The notes below the pieces were generated by a model. It did not search any database. It saw only the letters and a program-made list of their open reading frames with translations, and was not told the DNA's origin. Below, one piece after another: positions 17,269 through 25,651 of a stretch of 64,000 nucleotides of DNA (the first letter of the stretch is position 1; the number at the start of each line of letters is the position of its first letter). The stretch comes from Alkalimonas cellulosilytica (GTDB taxonomy: Bacteria > Pseudomonadota > Gammaproteobacteria > Enterobacterales > Alteromonadaceae), in contig NZ_JAUHLI010000001.1 in the NCBI RefSeq assembly GCF_036325985.1, forward strand, positions 310,001 through 374,000. The letters are read 5' to 3'. A program made the position numbers and the translations under genes.

Positions 17269-17712
17269 TCACTCCTTTCCTATGTCTTCGTACCACAGTT
17301 CCGGTGAGCTGGCAATAAAGTCTTCCATCAGCTGGATGCATTCTGCATTCTGTAAAATAGTCAGTTTTACCCCCCGACTGCGGACATAATCTTCCGGTCC
17401 CTGGAAGGTTTTATTTTCACCTACCACAATGGTGGGGATGCCATACAACAAGGCTGTACCGCTGCACATATCACAGGGGGATAAGGTGGAATAGAGGGTG
17501 GCTTTTTTGTAATCGGCAGGCGATAAACGGCCAGCTTGCTCCAGACAGTGCATTTCGGCATGCAAGATGGCGCTGCCTTGCTGCACCCGCTGATTATGCC
17601 CTCTGGCGACAATTTTGCCATCGATCACCAGCACGGAGCCAATCGGAATACCGCCTTCAGCCAGCCCCTTTTTGGCTTCGTCGATGGCTGCTTGCATAAA
17701 AGGATCGTGCAT
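17269..17712 (-). CDS. Cytidine/deoxycytidylate-family deaminase, Fcy1-like (probable cytosine deaminase)
   Basis: A 147-residue zinc hydrolase with HAE (H51, E53) and PCDMC (C80, C83) motifs. The closest pattern I recognise is yeast cytosine deaminase Fcy1: the segments GGIPIG, GHNQR, GSAILH, YSTLSPCDMCSG, YGIP, VVGEN and the terminal WYEDIGKE all have near-identical counterparts there (GGVPIG, GHNMR, GSATLH, YTTLSPCDMCTG, YGIP, VVGEN, WFEDIGE). It should convert cytosine to uracil and possibly other small ring amines. Most bacteria use the unrelated CodA amidohydrolase instead. It is the first gene of a possible operon with the binding protein and chemoreceptor, and has an AAGGAG ribosome site. 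Confidence 0.9.
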   Translation of the reverse strand: MHDPFMQAAIDEAKKGLAEGGIPIGSVLVIDGKIVARGHNQRVQQGSAILHAEMHCLEQAGRLSPADYKKATLYSTLSPCDMCSGTALLYGIPTIVVGENKTFQGPEDYVRSRGVKLTILQNAECIQLMEDFIASSPELWYEDIGKE

Positions 17713-17835
17713 CTTTTACTCCTTAAATGGGTCTTAGTGAGAGCATAGTTGCTTTTTGCCGGTGGTGCGAGTTGGTTTTCTCCGGGCAAGGGCTATGCTA
17801 GATTGCAAATTAAACTTGATAATAAGGAAATAGCA

Positions 17836-18414
17836 ATGCTTAGTATCATGGCACTGTTGGCTGGAGCATTGAGTCCGGCGGTTGCAACCGACAATGAAGC
17901 GGCGGCACAGTTTTGGCTGAATATGGCGCAGCACTGTGGCCAGGCATTCGAAGGCCGGCGGGTGATAGCCCGGGATGACCGGCCGGATTTGCTGGAGGGC
18001 AACGAGCGTCTGATCGTGCACTTTCGTGAGTGTTCCAGTGAGTTACTGGCACTGCCATTTCACATCGGCGCTGTCGATGGCAGTTGGGATCGCTCCCGTA
18101 CCTGGCGTTACAGTTGGCGGGATGGTCAGTTGGAACTGCGTCATGATCACCGGTTAAGCAGTGGCGAGCCTGATGAAAGCAATACCATGTATGGTGGTTT
18201 GTCGATAGGGCGAGGCACACCCGTGCAACAACAGTTCTTATTTACTGAGCGTACTGCTGACGATGGCTCTGAGCTTGGTTGGCGGATAGAAATCATCCCT
18301 GGTGTGCGCTATACCTACGGTACTTTTAGTGGCGACAATTGGACCTGGCGGTTGGACTTTGATTTAAGCAACCCCCTGGATAAATTGCCCCCAGCACCCT
18401 GGGGGCATCAGTAA
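17836..18414 (+). CDS. Secreted protein of unknown function
   Basis: A 192-residue protein with a short signal peptide (MLSIMALLAGALSPAVA) and an AAGGAA ribosome site that fixes the start. The mature part is rich in Trp, Arg and Asp, with repeated strand-like stretches (RTWRYSWRDGQLELRHDHRL, RYTYGTFSGDNWTWRLDFDL) suggesting a beta-rich fold, and one early Cys pair (C34, C54 region). I do not recognise a family. It is divergent from the deaminase operon and convergent with the porin, and is apparently monocistronic. The end of the coding region forms a hairpin. Confidence 0.7.
   Translation: MLSIMALLAGALSPAVATDNEAAAQFWLNMAQHCGQAFEGRRVIARDDRPDLLEGNERLIVHFRECSSELLALPFHIGAVDGSWDRSRTWRYSWRDGQLELRHDHRLSSGEPDESNTMYGGLSIGRGTPVQQQFLFTERTADDGSELGWRIEIIPGVRYTYGTFSGDNWTWRLDFDLSNPLDKLPPAPWGHQ
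18386..18407. terminator. GC-rich hairpin between convergent genes
   Basis: A 9-bp perfect stem, TGCCCCCAG and CTGGGGGCA with a CACC loop, inside the last codons of the secreted protein and 15 bases beyond the porin stop. There is no good T-tract on either side, so termination is probable rather than certain. Confidence 0.5.
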
Positions 18415-18421
18415 AAAAGCC

Positions 18422-19456
18422 TTAGCTGCCGAAGTTGGCCGAGAAGTTGTAAATCACGCCCAGTGACAGTGCATAGGGATCCTGGCCAGGCTCAATGGCC
18501 AGCTGCTTACCATGACCGCCTCCGGCCGATACATTAAAGTTGGCATTGTCGGCGTTGTTGGTGAAGGCCGCTGCTGCATAAAGCGTGAGCTGGCGGCCAA
18601 AGCGCCGGTCTAGACCTAACGCCAGCATGGTGGCACTGCTGTTGTCGGCATCGGCGTTGCCAGCATGGTACAGCTGGGCTTTCACGCTGTAAGCGTCATT
18701 GATACGATAAGCAGCTCCTATGCCATAAGCATCTCTGTTGCCACCATTAAAGTTTTCACTGTTTTGCCAAAAGGCTGTCAGCCGCCATTGTTCATTCAGG
18801 CGATAGCTGGCGCCAGCACGAAAACCGCTTAGTGCGGTGTTGTCTGGCCGGTTACGCCGCTCGTAAGCCAGCATTAGCATTAGCTCTTTGTTATCAAAGG
18901 TGACCGAGCTACTAATGGCATCATCTTTATTGTCACTGGTGCTGCCGGTACGATCATGGGTCGAGTAGTGCAGATCAAAGGTCAAATGCTGAAACGCAGG
19001 AGTTTGATAATGCAGACCGTTGCGAAAACGACGATCTAAATCGACTCCGCCACCGCGCACGATGTTGCGGGCATCACCTACCTGGTCACCAAACAAATCG
19101 GTGCGGCTGCGTACGTTTTTCAGCGGGGTATCAAAAAAACCAGCCCGTACCAAGCCGAAATCGCCCTGTAATCCTAAAAAGCTATTGCGCGAGGCCCAAT
19201 CACCACTGCCTTCATCGAGGCGGATCAGGCTTTCAATTTGCAGCAGTACTTTTAGGTTGTCCTGCACCTGATGCGATCCGCGAATACCAAAACGGCTGGC
19301 ATTGCTGGAAATATTCAGGCCACTGTCGTTGCCATTGTCCAGTTGATCCACCGACAGGTGTGCCCGGCCGTAGATGCCAAATTCACTGGCGCTAGTGGTT
19401 GTTGCGAGCAAAATAATGCCTGTGGCTAGAGCTTGAGCTAAGCGGTTAGTTGTCAT
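18422..19456 (-). CDS. Gram-negative general porin
   Basis: A 344-residue outer-membrane porin of the OmpC/porin_4 type: a signal peptide ending SAS, then EFGIYGRAHLSVDQLD, ASRFGIRGSHQVQDNLKVLLQIE and NSFLGLQGDFGLVRAGF, a typical loop 3 region, and alternating amphipathic strands to the end. The last residues are NFSANFGS rather than the usual terminal Phe, so the BAM signal strand is slightly extended. The GGAAG ribosome site is followed by an ATG, and two GTCATAAT repeats lie immediately upstream. It likely allows diffusion of small solutes; specificity is unknown. Confidence 0.9.
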   Translation of the reverse strand: MTTNRLAQALATGIILLATTTSASEFGIYGRAHLSVDQLDNGNDSGLNISSNASRFGIRGSHQVQDNLKVLLQIESLIRLDEGSGDWASRNSFLGLQGDFGLVRAGFFDTPLKNVRSRTDLFGDQVGDARNIVRGGGVDLDRRFRNGLHYQTPAFQHLTFDLHYSTHDRTGSTSDNKDDAISSSVTFDNKELMLMLAYERRNRPDNTALSGFRAGASYRLNEQWRLTAFWQNSENFNGGNRDAYGIGAAYRINDAYSVKAQLYHAGNADADNSSATMLALGLDRRFGRQLTLYAAAAFTNNADNANFNVSAGGGHGKQLAIEPGQDPYALSLGVIYNFSANFGS

Positions 19457-19466
19457 TGCGCTTCTT

Positions 19467-19488
19467 CCGTCATAATTTTGTCATAATG
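19467..19488. promoter_or_regulatory. Tandem 11-bp repeats resembling a Pho box, before the porin gene
   Basis: On the plus strand CCGTCATAATT is followed directly by TTGTCATAATG, two 11-bp units close to the PhoB consensus (CTGTCATAWAW twice). They end 11 bases before the porin start and overlap its leader. The orientation is opposite to the porin, which is unusual for PhoB activation, so another OmpR-family regulator or repression is possible. Confidence 0.4.
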
Positions 19489-19528
19489 GTAGTAGGCGCA
19501 GCCGGAAAATAAAAGGAAAAACAGCTGG

Positions 19529-20683
19529 CTAGTCTGACTTTTCCTGGTAAAAATAAATGTGTAGTTGCCTGCTCTGCGGCCAGATTTGTTGCAGTTGCTG
19601 CTGCAGTTGTTTGGTGCTGATGTCAGCTAATCGCGTTTGTGCTTTGGAGCTGAGCAAAATATCGGCCCGGATAGGGTGCTGGTAGTAGAGAAAAACCTCA
19701 GCCTCGGCTGCTTCGAGTTGATAGCGCTGCAGCAAAGTTTCCAGTGCTTGCTGCAGAGCTGGGCGAATAGAGCTACTTGTCAGCTGTTCAGGCAAGGTGC
19801 TGGCCGGGCTGTTGATGTGCACCAGGATATCGCCGATTTCAGTGAACTGCTTTTTAAGCTGTTGTTTGACCTGTTGCCCCAGCCAGTGGGCTTCGGAGGC
19901 ACTGAGTCGTGGCGCGACTTCCAGCTTGAGCTCCAGTAGCACCTTACCGCCACTGGTGCGGCTACGAAGGGCATTGATAGCAAGGATGCCTTGAGTTTGC
20001 AGGATCTGAGCCCGATAGGCTTGTTGCTGCTCGATGGAGACGGCAGTATCAATCAGCTCAGCCAGACTGCCCGTTAGCAACTGCAAGCTGATCCAACCAA
20101 TCAATACGGCCACCAGCATGGCGGCGACTGCATCCAGCCACCAGACACCCAGCATGGCACCGCCAGCCCCTATCAGCACCACGATGGAAGAGAGCGCATC
20201 ACTGCGGCTGTGCCAGGCATTGGCGCTCAGCAGCTCTGAGTGCAATGAGCGGGCAGCTTTGATGGTATACCAGTACAGTCCTTCTTTGATACCAAAGGAA
20301 AGGCCTGCTACCAGCAATACCGGCCAGATCGGTACAGTGCTGCTCTGGCCTTGCCATAAGCTGAAAGCATTCTGCCAGACCAACCCGATGGCAACGGCCA
20401 GCAGCATTAAGCCAAGGATCACCGTACCCAGGGTTTCAATACGGCGATGGCCAAAAGGGTGGTTTTGATCAGGCGCCCGGCCACCTAACCGGATGCTGAT
20501 AAGCACCACCACGTCGGTCGCCAGATCCGACAAAGAATGCACGCCATCGGCGACCAGGGCGGCAGAGTGGCCAAGCACTCCGGTGATGATTTTCAGTATG
20601 CCAAGCAGGGTATCAAACAGGGCACCTACCAGGGTTACTTTGTTGGCTTGCGCATCTCTGGCACTGTGCTGGTGTTTGCTCAT
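19529..20683 (-). CDS. Cation diffusion facilitator (FieF/CzcD-like) metal exporter
   Basis: A 384-residue inner-membrane metal/proton antiporter that removes Zn, Fe, Co or similar divalent ions. The two metal-site halves are visible: DGVHSLSD (D46, H49, D53) in TM2 and HSRSDA in TM5, with about six TM helices to residue 210. A cytoplasmic CTD follows (LELKLEVAPRLSASEAHWLG and IGDILVHINS), and then an extra C-terminal region of about 80 residues not usual in FieF (about 300 residues). The start overlaps the upstream adaptor gene by four bases (ATGA), so it is the third gene of an RND/adaptor/CDF operon. Confidence 0.9.
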   Translation of the reverse strand: MSKHQHSARDAQANKVTLVGALFDTLLGILKIITGVLGHSAALVADGVHSLSDLATDVVVLISIRLGGRAPDQNHPFGHRRIETLGTVILGLMLLAVAIGLVWQNAFSLWQGQSSTVPIWPVLLVAGLSFGIKEGLYWYTIKAARSLHSELLSANAWHSRSDALSSIVVLIGAGGAMLGVWWLDAVAAMLVAVLIGWISLQLLTGSLAELIDTAVSIEQQQAYRAQILQTQGILAINALRSRTSGGKVLLELKLEVAPRLSASEAHWLGQQVKQQLKKQFTEIGDILVHINSPASTLPEQLTSSSIRPALQQALETLLQRYQLEAAEAEVFLYYQHPIRADILLSSKAQTRLADISTKQLQQQLQQIWPQSRQLHIYFYQEKSD

Positions 20684-21759
20684 GGACGGATCAATTGCTC
20701 CCCAGCAGAAAGACCGCTTACTACTTCCTGCATGACGTGCCCTTGCAGTCGATGTTGCTCGCCAAGCCGGATAAGCCGCCGCTCTTCACTCGCACTGGTG
20801 TACACCTGCACATAATACAATTGTCCACGCTGCTCAATGAAGTCGGCTGGAATTAACAACGCATCGCGTTCTCCAACAGGAACGGCCAGCCGGCCAAACA
20901 TACCGGGATAGAGTCCTTCAGTGCGATCAATATCCAGCCGCACCCGAAAGCTGCGGGAGCCTGTATCGGCAGCAGGTTCAATCTCACTGACTACAGCGGA
21001 AAGAGGCTGCTTGCTGGCGTCCAGCATGACTTCCAACTGCTGGCCAAATTGCAGCAAGCCAAGCACCGATTCACTGATTGCGGCTTCAAAACGCAGGCTA
21101 TCCGGTGCATACAAGGTGAGGAGTAAAGCCCCCGGCGTGGCGGTATCACCGGCATAGGCCAGTCGCTGACTGACAATACCAGTATAGGGAGCGACTATCA
21201 TGCTAAAGCCCTCACTGGTTTGTGCTTCAAATAAAGCCGCCCGGCTGCGTTGCAGTTCTGCTTCAGCGGTATCACGATTGCTGCGCACTTCGTCCAACTG
21301 GGCTGCCGGCAATAAACCTTGCTCTACCAGCGCTATGGTGCGCTGGTACTGGCTGCGCGCTTCATTGGCTCTGGCCTGCGCCGAGGCCAGCGCTTGTTCC
21401 TGTTGTCGCACCCGTGCGCTTAAGTCGTCGTTATCCAACCGCAACAAGACATCGCCAGCTTGCACCCTGTCGCCTGCCTCTACCAGCACCTCTGCCACCC
21501 GGGCGGTGATCCGGGCTGACAAGGCGGTTTGCTGACGGGCTTGCAAGTTACCACTAAAATGGCGGTATTCTGCCAGCGGCTGTGACGTCACGGTATAAAG
21601 CGCTGCTGATGGTGCCTGCTGCACTAAAGGACGCATCTCTTCTGCTACTTTGCTAACAAAGGCGCCAGCCAGCCAGAGAAATATCAGGGATAAAAACAGG
21701 ATAGCTGCCAGGATAGCCAGGGCAAAACGCCGACCAGGGGTTAAAAAAGTCGTTTTCAT
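20680..21759 (-). CDS. RND efflux periplasmic adaptor subunit
   Basis: A 359-residue membrane-fusion protein. An N-terminal anchor (FALAILAAILFLSLIFLWLAG), then a barrel-sandwich half (ARVAEVLVEAGDRVQAGDVLLRL), an alpha hairpin (about 95-165) and the second sandwich half (MIVAPYTGIVSQRLAYAGDTATPG). A beta-barrel with GMFGRLAVPVGER and a final YVQVYTSASEERRL domain complete it. It bridges the adjacent RND permease to an outer-membrane channel that is not encoded here (perhaps a TolC-type protein elsewhere). Four-base overlaps with both neighbours show coupled translation. Confidence 0.9.
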   Translation of the reverse strand: MKTTFLTPGRRFALAILAAILFLSLIFLWLAGAFVSKVAEEMRPLVQQAPSAALYTVTSQPLAEYRHFSGNLQARQQTALSARITARVAEVLVEAGDRVQAGDVLLRLDNDDLSARVRQQEQALASAQARANEARSQYQRTIALVEQGLLPAAQLDEVRSNRDTAEAELQRSRAALFEAQTSEGFSMIVAPYTGIVSQRLAYAGDTATPGALLLTLYAPDSLRFEAAISESVLGLLQFGQQLEVMLDASKQPLSAVVSEIEPAADTGSRSFRVRLDIDRTEGLYPGMFGRLAVPVGERDALLIPADFIEQRGQLYYVQVYTSASEERRLIRLGEQHRLQGHVMQEVVSGLSAGEQLIRP

Positions 21760-24700
21760 TCATCGTCTCCAGCAGTTTTCAGGCCATGGCTTGGGTGATT
21801 GCGGTACACCTGGTGATAGACCACCGGGATCACCAGCAGGGTAAAAATGGTGGAGGCACCAATACCAAAGATGATAGCCCAGGCCAGGCCGTTAAAGATT
21901 GGATCCAGTGTGATGACAATATTGGCCAGCATCGTGGTTCCGGCTGTTAGCAGGATAGGGCGGGTGCGTACTGCACCGGCTTCAAACAACGCTTCTTTCA
22001 GCTCACAGCCTTCGCGCAACCGCTGTTGAATAAACTCGATGAGGATCAGTGAGTTCCGCACGACAATGCCCGCCAGCGCTATCATGCCTATCATGGCTGT
22101 GGCGGTAAAAAGCGTGGGGTTGGGGTAGCCGGCGATGTCAGAGCTAAACAGATTCAGCAGCCAAAAGCCTGGCATGATGCCGATAATCGTCAGCGGAATA
22201 GCCAGCATCATCATGCCGGATACGGCTTTTAAGCCGGTTTGCAGCACCATCACCACAAAAACACCGAGCAAGGCAACGCCATAGGCAATACCCAGATCGC
22301 GAAACACATCCAGGGTGATCTTCCACTCGCCTTCACCGCTCCAGACCACCTGAATATCATCCGGTACCGACCAGCCAAGACCGGCTCCATTGCCAAAGTA
22401 GTGACGGCGCCACAGTGGCCGGTAACTGTCGCCCTCACGCCCCCGATCGACCATCACATCCACCACCGCATCGGCTGGTACCCGGCCGACGGTTTCGCCA
22501 TAGACGAAGCTGACCGGGCGCAGGTTTTTATGAAATATAGGTCGATCCACAGCTAATTGTTCAAAGTGACCAAGCTCACTGAGTTGCACCATCGGCAAGG
22601 CGGCGTCGGCTACACCCTGCGCTTTCCGGGTGCGGCTTAAACCGGCTTCCCCACGTACATACAGCGATAGCAAGCGCTGCGGATTATCCCGCTGGCCACG
22701 CGGCAGACGAATTTCGATTGGCAGTGGGTTCACTTCGTCCGGTAGTTGCAAGTAATCGATCACCAGGCCGGAGGCGGCAGCGGTCAGTGTCTGATTGATT
22801 TGCTGCACGGAAACACCGGATAAAGCGGCTTTTTCCTGATCGACGACAAAGCGCCAGAGCATGGCTTCTTCTGGCACTGAGGTATCGACTTCGCGGACAA
22901 AGTCTTCGCGGCGCAGTCGCTCGGCAACCGTCAGAGCCGCCTGTTCCAGGGCCGCATAGTCGCTGCTGTCACTGCCATATATTTCAGCAACCAGGGTACT
23001 GATCACCGGTGGACCCGGTGGCACCTGCACCAGTTTGAGTTTGGCATTATTGCTGTGCGCAATGGCTTCCAACTCATCGCGCAGCCGCAGCAGAATTTCG
23101 TGCGATTGCAGGCGGCGTTGTTTCTTATCGACCAGCACCACCCTAAGCTCGCCCTGGTGTGGTTGATGACGCAAAAAGTAGTGCCGCACCATGCCATTGA
23201 AGTCCATCGGTGAAGCCAGACCGGCAAAGCTTGATATGGAGCTGATTTCGGGAACTTGCTGCAGATGACGTGCCAGTTGCTCTAAGGTAGCTGCGGTCCG
23301 CTCGACGCTGCTGCCATAAGGCAGATCCACCACCAGCTGAAATTCATTCTTGTTGTCGTTGGGCAGCAGCTTGAGCGGCACTAAGCGCATGGCAGGCAGA
23401 GCCGCAGCCAGCACAAAAAGCCCGGCAACGGCCCATAAAAATAGTGAGCTGCGCTTTGGGCTCTGCAGCAACGGACCTAGCAGGGTTTTGTAGCCCCGAT
23501 AGAGCAAGGTGCTTTGTGGCTGATAGTGGCCTTGCTGGCGTGCGCCCACCATGATGCGACGAGCCAGCCAGGGGGTGATAAGAAAAGCCACAGCGGTGGA
23601 GAAGATCACACTGATTGGCACGTTGAAGGCCATCGGCGCCATGTAGGGGCCCATCATGCCAGTGATAAAAAACATTGGCGTGAACACGATGACAATGGCC
23701 AGCGTCGACATCAACAGGGCGCTGCGAATTTCGGCCATTGCCAGCACGATGGAACGCTTGGGCGGCAGGCCTTTTTCCCGCAAAAAACGCTCGATGTTGT
23801 CAATGGAGGCAATGGGATCGTCGACAATCAAACCCAGTGCCAGGATCAAGGCGAATAAGGTCACCCGGTTAATGGTGTAGCCAAACAGCAAATCCATGCC
23901 CAGGGTAGCGCCATAGCTGATAGGGATGGCGATGGCGACCACCAGTGCTGCGCGCCAGTTCAGGAACAAGCCAACAAAAATCACCACCGTAATAATGGCG
24001 ATGGCCAGGCTGGATACCAGATCCATCACCTTCTCATCAGCGGTTTCACCGTAGTTGCGGATCACCTCCAGTTTTACACCGGCAGGTAGCCAGTGTTGTT
24101 CCAACTCGGTAAAGGCTTGCAGCACATCGTTGGCGACCCAGACTGCATTGGCCCCTTTTTGCTTGCCCACTGCCAGGAATACGGCAGGCAGGCCCTGATG
24201 CTGGCTCAGCACGGCTTCACTAAAGGCGGCACCCGGGTAAAAGAAGCTGTACTGGCTGGGCTCGGCGGGACCATCGGTGATGGTGGCGATATCACGCAAA
24301 TAAACCGGCTGGCCATTGAGCACATTGACCACGGTTTGACCGACTTCGCTGGCAGAGCGCAAGAAGTCACCACTTTGCAAGGCAATGCTGCGATTATCCC
24401 GCTGCAATGTGCCGGCCTGCTGGCGCTGATTGCTTACGCGAATGGCCCGTTCGACATCCTGCACACTGGTGTGGTGGGCGGCCAGGGCTTCATTATCCAG
24501 TTCGATCTGGATCAGACGGGATAAACCACCACTGACGCTAACCTGATTGGTGTGGCGAATGGCTTTCAGTTTCTGGGTGGCTTGCTCGGCGAGACGCCGA
24601 AGCTGAAAGTGATCAATCGTCGGGTCGGTGCTGTACAAAGCAGCCACCAAAATAGGTACGTCGTCAATTTCAACCGGTTTGACCGACCAGTTGTGCACCA

Positions 24701-25088
24701 CCGCCGGGATTTGATCCTGATTGGAGTAGAGCTTGTTGTACAACTTCACCAGGGAGTCTTCACGATCTTCACCGACATAAAAGCGCACAATCACCAAGGC
24801 CTGGCCGGTCATTGATTGGGAGTACACATACTCCACGCCATCGATCTGTGACAACAAGCGCTCTAGCGGCTCGGTGACCTGAGTGGCCACCTGCCGGGCA
24901 GACAAGCCAGGAGCCTCGATCAGTACATCGGCCATTGGCACCACAATTTGCGGATCTTCTTCCCGGGGAGTGAGCCAAAGTGATACAGCGCCAAGCACCA
25001 GCGCTAGCAAGATCAGCATCGGTGGGAAGTAGCTGGACATAAACCAGCCAATCACCCCCTGCGATGATGGAGTCGAGGTTGCCTTCAT
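21756..25088 (-). CDS. RND-family efflux permease
   Basis: A 1110-residue inner-membrane RND pump. An N-terminal TM is followed by EDPQIVVPMADVLIEAPGLSARQVATQV, porter subdomains, a TM bundle with the tandem Asp relay in ALGLIVDDPIASIDN (TM4), a second porter half and a terminal TM bundle with TAGTTMLANIVITLDPIFNGLA. Length and motifs fit the AcrB/CzcA superfamily, but I cannot decide between drug and metal subfamilies. Linkage to a CDF exporter suggests metals, by inference. It is the first gene of a three-gene leftward operon. A 29-base hairpin lies upstream at 25134-25162. Confidence 0.9.
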   Translation of the reverse strand: MKATSTPSSQGVIGWFMSSYFPPMLILLALVLGAVSLWLTPREEDPQIVVPMADVLIEAPGLSARQVATQVTEPLERLLSQIDGVEYVYSQSMTGQALVIVRFYVGEDREDSLVKLYNKLYSNQDQIPAVVHNWSVKPVEIDDVPILVAALYSTDPTIDHFQLRRLAEQATQKLKAIRHTNQVSVSGGLSRLIQIELDNEALAAHHTSVQDVERAIRVSNQRQQAGTLQRDNRSIALQSGDFLRSASEVGQTVVNVLNGQPVYLRDIATITDGPAEPSQYSFFYPGAAFSEAVLSQHQGLPAVFLAVGKQKGANAVWVANDVLQAFTELEQHWLPAGVKLEVIRNYGETADEKVMDLVSSLAIAIITVVIFVGLFLNWRAALVVAIAIPISYGATLGMDLLFGYTINRVTLFALILALGLIVDDPIASIDNIERFLREKGLPPKRSIVLAMAEIRSALLMSTLAIVIVFTPMFFITGMMGPYMAPMAFNVPISVIFSTAVAFLITPWLARRIMVGARQQGHYQPQSTLLYRGYKTLLGPLLQSPKRSSLFLWAVAGLFVLAAALPAMRLVPLKLLPNDNKNEFQLVVDLPYGSSVERTAATLEQLARHLQQVPEISSISSFAGLASPMDFNGMVRHYFLRHQPHQGELRVVLVDKKQRRLQSHEILLRLRDELEAIAHSNNAKLKLVQVPPGPPVISTLVAEIYGSDSSDYAALEQAALTVAERLRREDFVREVDTSVPEEAMLWRFVVDQEKAALSGVSVQQINQTLTAAASGLVIDYLQLPDEVNPLPIEIRLPRGQRDNPQRLLSLYVRGEAGLSRTRKAQGVADAALPMVQLSELGHFEQLAVDRPIFHKNLRPVSFVYGETVGRVPADAVVDVMVDRGREGDSYRPLWRRHYFGNGAGLGWSVPDDIQVVWSGEGEWKITLDVFRDLGIAYGVALLGVFVVMVLQTGLKAVSGMMMLAIPLTIIGIMPGFWLLNLFSSDIAGYPNPTLFTATAMIGMIALAGIVVRNSLILIEFIQQRLREGCELKEALFEAGAVRTRPILLTAGTTMLANIVITLDPIFNGLAWAIIFGIGASTIFTLLVIPVVYHQVYRNHPSHGLKTAGDDE

Positions 25089-25133
25089 GCAGTTTTCCTG
25101 ATTGGTTGAAAGCGCTTGCTACTTGAAGCAGAG

Positions 25134-25162
25134 GAGCCAGGAAAAATATTTTCCCCTGGCTC
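25134..25162. repeat. Hairpin between the sulfur cluster and the RND operon
   Basis: An inverted repeat GAGCCAGGAAAA / TTTTCCCCTGGCTC, 12 pairs with a two-base bulge and a 3-base loop. It lies 32 bases beyond the YeeE-like gene stop and 45 bases before the RND start, both on the minus strand. It could be a terminator of the upstream genes or a leader structure. No T-tract follows the stem. Confidence 0.5.
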
Positions 25163-25194
25163 GTAAACTCATAATGTTTAACGCAACTTTTGTA

Positions 25195-25641
25195 CTAACT
25201 ATAGCAGCCTGTGGACTTTTTAGGGGCAACCTTAGCTAAAGGCAGTTTTCTGGCTATGTACCAACCAGCTATCATGGCTATGACAAAGCCAATAGTGCCG
25301 GTATTACCAGCGCTCAGAGCACTGATAGCAGGGCCTGGGCAATAGCCAACAAGGCCCCAACCTAAGCCGAAAACTGCCGCACCAATCAGGATAGGCTTGT
25401 CGATCTTGCTGGCGCTTGGCAACTGAAACTTTTCTGCCATCAAGGGGGCTGATCTTCCCCGGACTAAACGAAAACCAACACTGTACACGGCAAGAGCAGC
25501 GGCCATAACCAGAGCCAAGCTGGGATCCCAGTTGCCTGACAGGTTTAAAAAGCCCAATACTTTGGCCGGATCGATCATCATGGAAACGGCGATGCCGATG
25601 GACATCAACAAACCGGCAAAAAAAGCAATAATGATTTGCAT
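25195..25641 (-). CDS. YeeE/YedE-type (DUF6691-like) small sulfur transporter half, second gene
   Basis: A 148-residue membrane protein with about four TM helices. The conserved glycine-cysteine segment GWGLVGYCPGPAISALSAG carries a central Cys, as in YeeE/PmpB-like proteins thought to import thiosulfate or other reduced sulfur. It ends with a Cys-containing tail (KSTGCYS). The start at 25641 has a strong AAGGAGT ribosome site; an in-frame upstream stretch to 25803 overlaps the previous gene and is not used. It pairs with the half transporter 10 bases upstream, together equalling one full YeeE/YedE protein. Confidence 0.85.
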   Translation of the reverse strand: MQIIIAFFAGLLMSIGIAVSMMIDPAKVLGFLNLSGNWDPSLALVMAAALAVYSVGFRLVRGRSAPLMAEKFQLPSASKIDKPILIGAAVFGLGWGLVGYCPGPAISALSAGNTGTIGFVIAMIAGWYIARKLPLAKVAPKKSTGCYS

Positions 25642-25651
25642 GGATGACTCC

